A DNA stretch of 64,000 bases from contig CM068374.1 of assembly GCA_034769895.1 (NCBI GenBank), positions 353,138,302 to 353,202,301 on the forward strand, read 5' to 3'. The position numbers were made by a program, and so were the translations under genes. Source of the DNA: Magicicada septendecula. Taxonomy: Eukaryota > Arthropoda > Insecta > Hemiptera > Cicadidae. Every line of letters starts with the position of its first letter. Position 1 is the stretch's first letter. A model generated the notes under the pieces. It made no database searches, was not told the DNA's origin, and saw nothing but the letters and a program-made list of their open reading frames with translations. Positions 43,320-54,339 of the stretch are shown in pieces.

Positions 43320-45480
43320 GTATGACCGAAAAGACGTTACATACAGCAAGACACCCCTACACGAGCCACGAGCAATAAATAAAGAACAGTTTTACGATGT
43401 GTCAACTGAACGTTTGCCTCGGACAATACGAATACGCTTCACATAACTTTACAATGGGAAATAAGGTTGGCCGTGACAGACTCGACTCAACCGAGATTTA
43501 CAGCCTGCAACATGCAAGATAAAAGAAACTATGTCAAGTACCAATTTACAGAGAAACTGTGACGGACACACTGCAAGGTTAATTTTGAAGTGTACCAGTA
43601 GTAAGAAAAGGGCGTAAGTACACAATGGTATTTACCCTGTATGAGAACTGACATCGATATCTAAAGAATGGAATCGAACTTGTGCACAGCGGGGGAACGT
43701 CTTACTGGCGACAACTGATATTTACGACAGGGAGAAGGAGTGCCGTTTTGGAAACGACGACACGCTGCGTCAGGATAGCTATCGGAAAAGGGTCAAGGAT
43801 AGTGAAACAATAACGAAATACGACACATTGTTCGCGTGAGAACAAGCAGCAGGGTCCGGAGTACGCTTAGACAAAGACCTGATCGACAGCCGAGAAATTG
43901 CTCCTGTTCCAGGAAAAGGGTACGGAGGCTTTCGACGCGAACTTGTGGGGAGACAGGATACCCAATCACAACCCAGCATCTACCCAGAAAACAGGTGGAG
44001 AGGACCGTCGTCATCATGGCAACGGGAACGTCGAATGAGAAGTGAAGAACGATAGTCTTGCATAAGGGTAGGAGTTCTTCTGTCCTATCATGTTCGACCT
44101 GAGGCGTGTCTTCCAGAAGATTGCATTGTGGTAAACGATGCTTGATAAAAACTGTTTGCAGAGCACGCGGGAGGACAGTCTACTTATAATTTTCGACAGT
44201 CTTCATACATTTTCAACAGTCTTAATACAATTTCGAGAGTCTTCTTATAAAGTTCTCAATCGTATACTTTAACAGTCTTCACGGAACTAAATCTTAATAC
44301 AGTTCGATTAACATACGGACAGCAGTGGGACTTTGAAACTCTGCTATGCGGTATATAATTAAGTGACTTAAACATTTCGATATTGGCGAGTATCCGGTAA
44401 TGGTGTACTTACAGCGACTAAATCATGCGACATACGCCAGTGCTTAATAACTCTAGTGTTCTTTATTAAACTCAGTTACCGCCAAATTCAGAACTGAACT
44501 AACCAATCGCAGTTTCATCAATAACCGACGCGCAGAACTATTGTTAATGTTTTACCGGACAACGAAATCGTAACGTTGTACAGTGCGGCGAAGCGATACA
44601 ATATAATTTGGAACAATTACACCACGGTATCAAAGACACTATACATTAATGTACACACAAGAAGTTCAACAATAGACAGTCAGATATATACACCATAGTT
44701 AATGATGAACTTACCCACACGACACATGATTTCATAGACTCTAACAGTAACAGCCGTATCAACAGAAAATACACACAGCGCGAGTGAATCTGATCCGCGT
44801 GTGTTGAGTGTTAGTGACATCACAGCTACGCAACTTCACACAGATGGACCACCAACGAGAAGGAGTTACACCGAAGGAAATATCGGATAAATCGCTGTAC
44901 AAGTAATCTTTATGCTATTCTTATCATAAGAACTCTACTGTCCTGTCTCTTTTCAAGAAACACCCCTTGAGTATTTAAATTGACTATGATAAATATAATT
45001 AACGCTATTCATCTGAGGCAAGCAATGAACGCATTAGTATAAGATTTATTGTTTGACTATTTGTGTTTTCTATATAGCGATTGTATTATATATGTATGTG
45101 TATGTTTTCCAGCAAACAACGTATTGGATTCGCATTGTAAATTGATATATACACATGTGTTCTTTTTATGAATGTATTTACAGGGAATCATCCATATTTA
45201 TATATTGAAGTCTCTTTATTTAATGATGTTAATAAATAAGTGTTTATTTTATCCAGAATATATGCGTTCATTATTGTCAAAGTTACCTCAGAACAAGAAA
45301 GTAATGGCACTAGAATGATTTATAGTAGTTTTTATTAATTTATACAATAATTAGAGTCTCAATGCAGTAATTGTGCTAACATAAAAGAACTAACGTATCA
45401 CTTAGCTTCAATCAGTTGATATGAGTAACCTAATTGAGTGATTACACGATCTCATTTTACAAATTAGTATAATTACATAA
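43320..45480. other. interior of the hAT element, no gene recognised
   Basis: About 2.2 kb without a family motif. Degenerate strings tttcgacagtcttcataca, tttcaacagtcttaataca and tttcgagagtcttcttat are spaced about 30 bp apart at 44190-44260. The 19-base string at 44554-44572 recurs at 87-105. This may be a nested insertion whose ends I could not find. Confidence 0.4.
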
Positions 45481-45590
45481 TTAATTAATTATTGTTGGCA
45501 TAATTAACCCCCAATTAGAATCTTTGTATTTGGCTGCCCAACGCGTGGCATTAGTCTTTGTAAGTTTGATAAAATTTGTCATCTTCAAGT
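45481..45590 (-). pseudogene. inverted hAT transposase segment (T-R-W motif)
   Basis: On the minus strand, NFIKLTKTNATRWAAKYKDS matches the L-S-x-T-R-W-x-A-R-x-D block that normally precedes the I-P-F-x-D-H block in ZMYM1-like hAT transposases. Here it is on the opposite strand and after that block, which implies an inversion inside the element. Only about 35 residues are recognisable, so the assignment is moderate. Confidence 0.5.
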
Positions 45591-45594
45591 AGTT

Positions 45595-46020
45595 ATGCCT
45601 CATTTCATCATTAAGGCTACTACTCAAGAGATCAACCAGTGTGTTGCCTCTATCATTTACCCTGACATTTCCAAGATGGAACTTAAACTTGAGGCAGAAA
45701 TATGGAAGCAAAAGTGGGTGGATGAAGCAGATATGAATGTTCCAGACACAGCTCTGTCTTCTCTCCAAGCTTGCAATCCAGATATATTTCCCAATGTTCG
45801 AATAATTTAAGAAGTAGTGTGTGTACTCCCAGTAACGTCAGCTGAGCCAGAACGCTCCTTCTCTGAGGCGGTTGAAGACATGGCTGAGGTCTACAACATC
45901 GGAGGCAGGGCTTAATGGGCTAGCTTCGCGCAATATTCACAAGGAAATCGACATCTATCCTGAAGATATTGTTGACCGATTTGCCAATCAAGGAAACAGG
46001 AGAATGGACTTGGGTTTTTA
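45595..46020 (+). pseudogene. hAT transposase C-terminal part, interrupted by stops
   Basis: The frame 45595-45810 ends KLEAEIWKQKWVDEADMNVP then ALSSLQACNPDIFPNVRII and a stop. The next bases give VCVLPVTSAEPERSFSE, and, after frame changes, an ending equivalent to L-N-G-L-A-S-x-N-I-H-K-E-I-D-I-Y-P-E-D-I-V-D-R-F. This is the complete order of the hAT C-terminal dimerisation region. One premature stop and at least two frameshifts make it dead. It belongs to the 41630-46655 element and to a different hAT lineage from the piece at 3.4-3.7 kb (PVTSAEPERSFS here, PIPNCQSERSFS there). Confidence 0.9.
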
Positions 46021-46663
46021 AATTACAAATTGCTTGGCTTGGACACAAATGCTTTACCTATTGTAAATTAATAGTTAACTTGATTCTTATTTACTGTACA
46101 TTGTTTCTTTTTCATTTTTCAAATACTGCTGTTAATTTTGTAAGAATTCAGCTAATATGCACTTGTGTAATTTTTCATTTATAAAGTAGATTAGTAAAAT
46201 AGTAGTATAACAGTAAGAAGTATAACAGTTTAATGAAAAACTGTTTTTCGTATTGGCACAATTAGTTAATTAGCAAGTCATTTGAAATATATAGTTGTTA
46301 AATACCAACGTTGCAAAACTTTATTCCCAGTGCTACTGATATTAATGTATAATTGAAGTAAAATGAATGTGTTGTTAAATATTACAATAAACGTAAATAA
46401 TCTATTAAAAATATTTAGTTTTAGAAAGAAAAAAGTATTGTTTTTAAAATTGCTGATTAAAAAAAAAACGAGACATAAGTCCCCCAATCACGAATAATAC
46501 ATTTTTAATATAGAAAATGTGAAACCTACTAAAATAATATGCCTACTAATAAATTTTAACCATTAATTGGTATGTGTACTGTACCTTATACTATAAGTTA
46601 TAGAAGAGTAGGGTAATATATGGACTGCTAAGGTTCAAGCCCCCCCCCCCGACTGTCCAGGGG

Positions 46664-48320
46664 TGCACACGGAAGGGGATTACGGCGTAACCTGCGCCAT
46701 CAGAATTTTTTGGGGGGAATTTTATGATAGGTTTTAGATCTTTGGACATCTTTCGGGGGAATTTGTCTGAAAATAAAAATTAACCTTTCGCCATTGGCCT
46801 TGGGAAATGTCATTGGCCCTTGGGGAATGTGTGGCATTGGGCCTTTCGCACCCCCTGGGAATGTCAATGTAGGCATTCAATTTTTAAATTTGTAAATAAT
46901 GTCTTTTTTTGTCTTCACACGGCGTAGAATATTATAAGTTTAATTCTAAATTAGTCTGCGTTGAGTACTAGAAATTTTTAAGGTTTTGTTCAATGTAGTA
47001 ATGCATTATTACGTATACAAGTAGTTATTAAAGTGTAAGTACTTCTGTCATATTGTATGCAAATATGTTATGTACTGGAGGAAAATAAATGATAATGACT
47101 ATAAAAGACGACGTTGCTTCTGGAAACCAAGACACACGATGATTCTCTAACGCTGCTATTAACGCATTTATAGTACGGGAATCCGTAACGATATTATGAC
47201 ATCGTTGTGTCAAGTCTGTAGTGTCAAGTACGTGGATTACAGAATTAAAACAAACAAAAAACTAAACTGTAACGTATTGAAAAGGGGGAGAAGACGCTGT
47301 CTCAATGGGGAGGTTGTAAAAGCATGTGTGTGTAATACAGACAACACACATGCAGAAATATTATAACATAATGCATGTGCGCGTCCGTCATGCTATAGGA
47401 ATTCAGATCTCGCAGCGTCTGCAACTCAAACAAAAACTAGAGGGAAGGAGGGGTCTCTTCTCCTCAATCTCTCTCTCCCCGACAGATGTTTACCACTTGT
47501 TGTTATTATTTCATCCCTCCTTCTCTCCCTCCTGCTAAGGAGTAGCAAGTGGATAGGATTGTTGTCTGGTTTTTCTCACATCTACCAACCTCTTTGTAAA
47601 TAAATAACTTCACCGGCCGTATGCTGGATTGGAAGTAAACCGTGGCTTCGATTCAACCGGCGATAACCCTCGTAACAATTCGGTATTATTATATCTGAAC
47701 TCAGAGTGAAAAAATGTAAACAAATTTGGAGTTTCTCATTATCAAAAAATAATAGCAATCGATAATTTTAACTCATTCATAAGACAATGTGAAACAAAAC
47801 TCACCAACCACGAATTTAGCTTGTTTGTAAACATTATTGTTTTCCGAATGCTGCAAAATAACTTTGTTGTTCATTAGTTATACAAAGAATCTGTTAAAAG
47901 AGAGAATGCGAAGAAAATAGGCTAAACACTCTAACTTCGTGAGAAACGGAAAAGACGGCAATAAATAAATAAATAACTGCTTGGCAAACATTAAACTGTG
48001 GCAAATGTAGGTCTCCCATCATCAGTACAAATTCTTTACTGTTCTCGTAGGACAGCCTCGCTATGGTAGTAATGAAACGCGAATGGATATAGAGACGCTT
48101 TTGTTATTTTACTTTAATTATTTTTAATTAGTGTTAAATTTCCAGATACACCCTGTATTCTGTTAAAGTCTTTACAACTCAAAAGTATGCTTTAAGGTTA
48201 ATTAAATGTATCAGCAGACGGACAAAACTTAGATCACCGTGTAACGAACTCGTGGTAATTTTGTCCCCTACATTTGCTGTACATCCCCTAATGAAGCAAA
48301 CTAGTTAGTCGTAACACAAA
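46664..48320. other. intergenic; short local repeats at 46790-46870
   Basis: At 46790-46870 the string cattggccttgggaaatgt is repeated about three times with changes. Nothing else is recognised. A weak Pol III B-box-like string (ggcttcgattcaacc) lies near 47643. Confidence 0.45.
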
Positions 48321-48324
48321 AATA

Positions 48325-48800
48325 AAAATACATAAGACACTTATCAAACCGGTTGTTACTTATGGAGGCGAGGCATGGACACTGATAAAAGAAAGGAACA
48401 AAAACAACAAGAAGGTTTAAAAGAAAGTTCAAAGACGTGTTTATGGCCCGGTTAAAGAAGATGACGTATGGAGAATAAGAAATAGCCAGGAGATAAATGA
48501 GCTATTGAATCATGAGGACGGACATTTTAAGATTCGTGAAGGTTCAACGAATACAGTGCTTAGGTTACCTAGAGCGGATGGATGATAGCCAAAGGAAATC
48601 CTGAGGGCGCAAGTCTATAAAAGCAGGACGAGGGGCCGACATAGGATAAGATAGTTGGATGATGTGCTAGAAGATCTCAGAAGAATGGATGTGAGGGGTT
48701 ACACTGAGATGGGAATGGACAAGAGACATTGGAGAAGATTGGTGTTGGAAGCCAGGGCTCACGTTGGGGTGTACAAAGTAGCGCTGAAGGAGAGAAAGAG
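48325..48800 (+). pseudogene. LINE 3' tail, copy 2 (partner 4655-4985)
   Basis: Translation gives PVVTYGGEAWTLIKER, then KKVQRRVYGPVKEDDVWRIR and NSQEINELLNHED. After frame changes comes RRMDVRGYTEMGMDKRHWRR then LVLEARAHVGVYK. This is the post-RT order of insect LINEs (Y-G-x-E-x-W-T-L, then R-R-x-x-G-P-V-x-E-x-x-x-W-R-x-R). It extends about 150 bp further 5' than the copy at 4.7 kb. Stops and frameshifts are present, and the copy ends shortly after the tail without a clear poly(A). Confidence 0.85.
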
Positions 48801-49184
48801 AGAAAGACATTCACTGTATGAGTTCGTGCAATTTTGCAATTTCCACCGTTACAATTGGCGATGAAAACATTTTTTTTATGTGGTGTTTGGTACACATATC
48901 AGTGACAATCGTCTAAAAGTTTAACCGTGTATAGTTTAGATTTCAGAGCTAATTGAGTAAGTCGTCCTTAAGTGTATTAGGCGATTTTGTGTAATTCTAC
49001 AATGCAACATTGAAGAACATGGATTAAATTCTGTGTAAACTGTGAGATAAACTGATCTGTCCTGGTAAATTTGCTCAGAAGGCTTCTGGCTGCTGTGCGT
49101 GAACAAGCTGTTTACGAGCTTCGGAGACCGCCGTAAATGACTTGAAGATCGTGGTTGTCGGTGGAAAATTATTTTATTATGTTT

Positions 49185-49690
49185 TTGTGTTGCAGAAATT
49201 TCATCGCCAGGTGCAGTCGTAAATAAACAATACCATTCGGACATTTTACGCCATTTGTATGAAGCTATTCGTAGAAAACGCCAGATTTACGGAAGAATAA
49301 TTTTTAGAAAATTGCAGCCCGATAATGTGCCTGGACGCACGTCATTGCTTGTTAAGAATTTTGCCAGGCTAGGCAGAAGAAAACGTCATAATGATGACAC
49401 GGCAACTACCGTATTCACCAGATGTGACCCAACGCGATCTTTCCTACGCCCAGTAGTGATAATTTCCACGAAAGAACAACGTTTCGCGACCGTTGAAGAC
49501 GTAAAACAATAACCACTAAGCGAGTTCGAGGGTACCAAAAAGTGCACGCTTGAAATATTTTGAAGACTGCAAAACACGTTGGCTTAATCGTGTTACATTC
49601 GACTGAGACTACTTTGAAGGGGATGGTATGAGTGTCGATGAATGAAGGCATAATCTTTAAAATAAACATGAACTGCGTGAACTTTTTGAT
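49185..49690 (+). pseudogene. mariner transposase C-terminal half
   Basis: Pieces in changing frames read GAVVNKQYHSDILRHLYEAI, RRKRQIYGR, then QPDNVPGRTSLLVKNFAR, where D-N marks the second catalytic block (normally H-H-D-N-A-P-x-H-T). YSPDVTQRDLFL follows with the third Asp, then TKEQRFATVEDVKQ, and an ending like C-x-x-x-W-K-x-R-W-x-x-x-V-x-x-x-G-D-Y-F-E-G-D. The N-terminal half is absent. This lineage (R-R-K-R-P-x-x-W block, GDYFEGD end) is closest to the remnant at 0.9-1.9 kb, but lies in the other orientation. No terminal inverted repeats were found. Confidence 0.85.
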
Positions 49691-49699
49691 CAAACCTGG

Positions 49700-50590
49700 T
49701 ATTTACGTTGTCGACATGTTTCTGCACGTCGTTAACAACGGCACAGAGAGAGCAGAGTGATGACGACACGATATGTCGGCTCCATTGAATGCGATAAGCC
49801 GAGGTTGGTGGACAACGCCGCGTCAGCGAGGACTAAATCCGTAATCTCGTCTTCCTGACGGTGCAATCTGATTGGTGCGTAGACGCAGTGTCGGTAAGTG
49901 CCGCACTTTAAAAGAACACGTTATTACATGAAACACTTCCGACTGTCATCCTTTTGACCCATGCAGTATTTTTAGAACCATTAACGGCCGGGTTGAAAAC
50001 GGTGGAGATTTATAAATTATTTTGCATCGCAAGTAACTTATGTTTACAAGAACAGTGTAACTAATTCAGCAAATAATTTTGATAACTATGTTTTGATTGT
50101 AACTTTGGCATAAAATAAAAATCTGACGATATTGATTTTTTTTGCACTCATATAGGTTTTTACTAAATTTGCCTTAGTGGGTTTTCAATAGTTACTTTTA
50201 CCCCATTTTTAACAGTGAGAAATAATTAAACGACATAGGAGAAAGTATACTGTATGTGACCCCGGTGAACAAAAAGATGCACTGTAGGCCTGGTATATTG
50301 AATTTGTGAGAAAGGCAGAAAGGATAAGCGTGACAAACGAGAATGAGCGTGCAAGTGCGCATGGGCAGGCGGGGGCGAGCGACCGGGCGCAGTGGCCACT
50401 CAGGATCAATAGGCAGGCAGCGACTATGTGTCCTCCGCCCGATGGTCGCTGCGGCGGACAGAATATGCAAACGTACACTTCTCGTTACCAAACTACAGGC
50501 GGACAGTGAACTGTTGTTCTCCTGCTAGTAGAGTGTACTCCTCCTACGTAAGAATTCCATAAAAGGAAAATCTGTAGGAAGAGAATTTTT
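49700..50590. other. intergenic, GC-richer part at 50330-50480
   Basis: No family motif. The GC-richer stretch has long overlapping frames on both strands without recognisable domains. Confidence 0.4.
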
Positions 50591-50591
50591 T

Positions 50592-51046
50592 CTTCCATGT
50601 TCCGTAAGGAAATGGAAGTATGGTGATCGCGAAAAAATCGTGTTCAAGATAAAGGCTGATTCCGATTGTACTACCCTCAAAACATGAAGAAAAGTCAGTT
50701 TCCGAAAAGTGTCTGTGTGTAGAATTTTTTCTGTGGTAAACGATAACTGCCGCAAATTCAAACAGAATGAAATAATGTTTTGCGTATTTGCCTGAGTTGT
50801 AGAGGATTCTAAGCCTATTGATTTTCGTGACGATCGATTACGTGGAAGGGGTAATTTACGTGCAACGTTTTACGTTTTAACAAGAGTAAAGTACTTAATT
50901 TTAATAAATAAAGTATCTTAAAAAGAATGTCATAATAATCCAATGTAGAAAGGTAGATGAAATATCTATAAATGAAAAGGGTTAAAGGGGGAGGGGTAAT
51001 TTTATATAAATGAAAGTGATAGTTGAAAGGGGAGGGGATAATTTTT
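50592..51046 (-). repeat. microsatellite-bearing repeat family, copy C
   Basis: Minus-strand copy with the 3' palindromic end (cttccatgttccgtaaggaa…). The block gaaaatgactt-like and the microsatellite position hold only a short tgtgtgt tract. It runs into copy E head to tail at 51047, so its 5' part is missing. Confidence 0.85.
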
Positions 51047-51162
51047 ACTTCCATGTTCCATAAGGAAATGGAAGTATGGTCATGGCGAAAAAATCGTGTT
51101 CGAGATAACGGCTGATTCTGATTGTACTACCCTCAAAACATGAAGAAAAGTCATTTTTCGAA

Positions 51163-51234
<72 letters not shown>

Positions 51235-51863
51235 AATTTTTTCTATGGCAAACGATAACAGCCGCAAAGTCAAACAGAATCAAATAATGTTTTACATACA
51301 TCCCTGAATTGTAAAGGACTCAAGGCCTGTTGATTTTGGTGAAGATCGGTTACGGGGAAAGGGCAGTTTATCTGAAACATTTTTTATTGTAACAAGAGTA
51401 AAGTACTTAAGTTTGATAAATAAAGTATCCTTACAAAAAGATCTTAATAATTCACTGTAGAAAGTAGATGAAATATCTATAAATTAAGAGGCTAGTTGAA
51501 CGGGGTGGGGGTAATTTTCTATAAATGAAATTATAGCTCAAGGGGGGGAGGTGATAATTTTTTATAGGTGTACTACGTTATCGGCAACAAAGAAATAGTT
51601 TGTTGTTAAAATTCCTTCCCGGCCTGTTTGGCCATAGTCGAATGTTTTCTGCAAAACCAGACGTTTCGGCAGTGCCATCGACTTCCATCATCAGTGAAAA
51701 TCGAGTGCGATAACGTGAGGTGGTATACGTTAGTGACCACAGTACTGTGGTTAAGGCTGAAGCAGTAAGTAGAAAGAAGTAGTTTCTATGGAAATATTTC
51801 ATTTCGAAAATGATTTTAAATATAAATCATAGAACATGGAAGTCATGTATGGTTCTCCATACC
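51047..51863 (-). repeat. microsatellite-bearing repeat family, copy E (with extra module)
   Basis: Complete minus-strand copy, from the 3' palindromic end (acttccatgttccataagga) to the 5' hairpin (ggttctccatacc). It contains the hammerhead-like module at about 51545-51810 (minus strand: CTGATGATGGAAGTCGATGG, CACTGCCGAAACGTC), like copy B. Confidence 0.88.
51164..51233. repeat. (TG)n microsatellite, about 70 bp, inside copy E
   Basis: Uninterrupted TG dinucleotides at the same internal position where copies A, B, C and G carry CA/TG tracts of other lengths. Confidence 0.97.
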
Positions 51864-52207
51864 GATATTTGATATTGATGTTATAAACTTATAACCGAAA
51901 ACTTAAAAATTTAAATGCAATATTAACAATTGATATCGTTGCATGCTGTGTCACCACGGATACGTAAACAAAATAATTTTTCATTTTCAGAAATTCACAG
52001 ATAACAAACGCTGGGCGGTATTCCATTTCTTTCGCGTTGTTTAAATAAAAGATAATTAATAAAATTAATTCTTATATTTTAAATATTAACTAGGTACAAT
52101 TTCGTATTTTGATTATCTTTCTCAGCGTTTTTAACAAAAGCATGCTGATATATTTTGTTTCGTTCTGAGTGTAGGCCTACATATTAAAAATAATTTTATA
52201 ATTAATT

Positions 52208-52240
52208 GGAACATGGAAGTCATGTATGGTTCTCCATACC
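52208..52240 (-). repeat. isolated 5' end of the same repeat family
   Basis: ggaacatggaagtcatgtat, then ggttctccatacc equals the 5' terminus of copies A, B and E, standing alone about 350 bp from copy E. Confidence 0.8.
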
Positions 52241-52419
52241 GATTTTTTTTATAACGTATTCTGGGCGTTGCATAGTACTTCCCCAAGTTTTCTGGTGGCC
52301 TTTAAACTGTTATTATTTTATAACGAACACATATTTGCTTTTATTAAATATACGTTTAGTCTGACTCGTCCTTCTCCTCTTATAGTGGCGCTTCAGCCTG
52401 AAACCGTGCCTTCGTTTCC

Positions 52420-52930
52420 AGTATCTTGACCCTACATCTGACTCTATTGTTAGCCAAGGATTTCCATTCTCGTATTTGCGGCACCGACGTTCTCCCTTCT
52501 TTTCCTTGGACATTCTTCCGGTATTTTTCCCTGCTGTGTTTACTGCGAGGGTTCGTTTCAGCGTTCACTCGTTGTCCATTCTCACAACATGGCCAGTCTA
52601 TTATACTTCTCTTCAGTTCATGTACATTTCCACTGTTGGCCCACTGATATGATAATATTTGTTCTGGTTATATCGTATCTTTCACTCACCGCTTCTGCAT
52701 ATGGGGCCCAGGATCCGCCTCACGAGCTTCTATTCAGATATCTCCAGCTGTTCCAGTAGGCCTATGTGTTGAATTAGTATCCGGGTTTCATTACAGTGGC
52801 ATAAGTTGGGTCGTATAATAGTTTTATACATTCGCATTTTTGTCTGCTTTGATATACAGATGGTAGTAAGTGCGAACTGTGCTTTGGTGGTCAGTGTTAT
52901 CCTTCTTCTTTCCTGTGATTCTTTATTAAC
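52420..52930 (-). pseudogene. LINE post-RT region
   Basis: On the minus strand the order is SQERRRITLTTKAQFALTTI-like, KQTKMRMYKTIIRPNLCHC, then LVRRILGPICRSGE-like and TGHVVRMDNE. The final basic block is RTSVPQIREWKSLANNRV. These match R-T-K-x-x-L-Y-K-T-x-I-R-P-V-x-x-Y-G, R-K-I-L-R-x-I-x-G-P-x-x-E-x-G-E, and W-x-G-H-V-x-R-M-D in insect LINEs. Frames change several times. It resembles the 2.7 kb and 48.5 kb copies in organisation but is a distinct, older copy. Confidence 0.8.
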
Positions 52931-52977
52931 TCTGTCTTCTTATATCTAACGTAGAAATAGTCTTACGTTACGTGATT

Positions 52978-53052
52978 ATGGAATTTTGCTGAAATTTTTA
53001 ATAACTGGTGGAGGAGATTGATCCCCTCATCCTCTCCGTAGTTACCCCACTG
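52978..53052. repeat. dispersed repeat end, copy 2 (partner 5682-5762)
   Basis: ggaattttgctgaaattttt, then aataactggtgg and ccgtagttaccccactgg parallel the first copy. The outer edge reversed is CAGTGGGGTAACTACGG. Confidence 0.65.
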
Positions 53053-53059
53053 GCTGTGT

Positions 53060-54060
53060 CATCCGCAAACCTTTTGCATGTCGTTTCGTTATCAACCTAA
53101 TTTTTCCCAATTTGCTTCTTTAACATACAAATTACCTGCTGTATGATAACAGGGAGAATTCCTGACTGAAATCCTGTTTATCAAATTCTTCCTCCTCGTT
53201 CTCATCAATCCAAATTCAATGCTTGTTCCATTCCACTCCATTCCAGCGCTTCAGCACGGCATTGATTTAGGCTTCCACTACGATTTTCTTCCATTTTAGT
53301 CTCTTCCATACCAGTCCCTTCGAATTCTTCACCTCCAACACTCCCGAATCATCCTCCACAATATCGTTTAACTTTTGCTTGGTCTTCTCCGCTGTTTTTA
53401 AAGATGACTGAGTAAAAGCAATGTCTGGGCATTAGGAAAATGATTTAAAATTTAAGATCTTCTTTTACCGTGCGAGACGGATTCATTCTTCCGCTGCGAC
53501 CCAACGACGCGAGTTTTTGTCCTTCAATCGTATTTTGGACATTCATTGTCGGACATGAGTCGTACGACGTCTTCATTCCCTGTGACCTGGTGTCCCAACC
53601 CATAATAGTCTGCAAAAACCATCTGCCCCTTCCCACCATACATTTTCCTAGAATTTTCCTTCAAATACCAGATAACTGTTCCTCACTTGTCAAGTCTCTG
53701 TCTTCGCTACACACGTTATCGAATTAGGCTCTAATTTTCTAATTTGAGACCTGTAATGTCATTAAATATTTTGTCATAAACACATATTCAGATGTTTGGT
53801 TCGTTTGTCGCACTGTTTATTTTATTCAGCACTGTTTATCGCTTACATTATATGAACTCTCAAATAATGAAAGATGCGTACATGTTGAAGAATATAATTT
53901 TTTTGTTATATGCCTAATTGTCATTGTTGTCGATGTTTCTTGTCGTTGTTAAGCTCCATTTATTGGTTTCTTTTTCGCCTGTAGTTTATTAACCCCTTGT
54001 TTCTAAGCCTCTCTGTCAAGTTTTCGCAGCGTCTCTTTTAAGGTATTTTTTTACTTCGGC
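53060..54060. other. intergenic, nothing recognised
   Basis: Pyrimidine-rich plus strand at 53150-53430. Overlapping open frames at 53445-53730 on both strands lack recognisable motifs. Confidence 0.4.
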
Positions 54061-54064
54061 AGAC

Positions 54065-54330
54065 TGAAACTGATTATCTGCGTAAGCTCAAATTTGTATT
54101 GATTTTACACCAACGAAGCCATTGGTTTCTATTTTTTCTTAAGGTATCCTTTAGTGTTAAGTAATATAATGTGGAAGAGAGTGCATTGCTCTGGATAATT
54201 CCAGTAGTTATGACAAAGGGTGAGATCAGTTGATTGTCAACACTCTTACTGTCCACACTCGTGTGCACCGCTTCCGCTTGCCTGGCACAAACCGTCCACG
54301 TTAAAGCTTCCCCCACGTTTAGTTAGCTCA
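54065..54330 (-). pseudogene. LINE reverse transcriptase fragment (block B)
   Basis: The minus-strand frame includes ITTGIIQSNALSSTLYYLTL then KDTLRKNRNQWLRWCKINTN. It corresponds to the reverse-transcriptase block normally written G-L-R-Q-G-D-A-L-S-P-x-L-F-N-L-x-L-E-x-x-x-R. The Q-G-D is changed to Q-S-N, so the motif is degraded. About 80 residues are recognisable and no catalytic A-D-D follows. Confidence 0.6.
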
Positions 54331-54339
54331 ACGTCTGCC

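Larger units (their letters stand above)
41630..46655 (+). mobile_element. 5-kb hAT element with exact 8-bp TSD
   Basis: The left end is CAGTGGCGTACGCAGGGGGG and the right end, reversed, CAGTCGGGGGGGGGGGCTTG. The flanks are TCCAGGGG at 41622-41629 and 46656-46663, an exact 8-bp duplication. Just inside the left end, GGGGGGCT and AGCCCCCC form a subterminal hairpin. The element carries a broken transposase (below) and about 2.2 kb of unrelated-looking DNA (43320-45480). Confidence 0.93.

Noticed and set aside
44190-44260. Tandem array of 'cagtctt' strings
   Set aside because: Only three loose units with variable spacing; not enough for a defined repeat.
47600-47665. Possible Pol III promoter (ggcttcgattcaacc)
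   Set aside because: The B box is imperfect and no A box or terminator was found.
50306-50528. Overlapping open frames in a GC-rich stretch
   Set aside because: They overlap in several phases and contain no recognisable domain.
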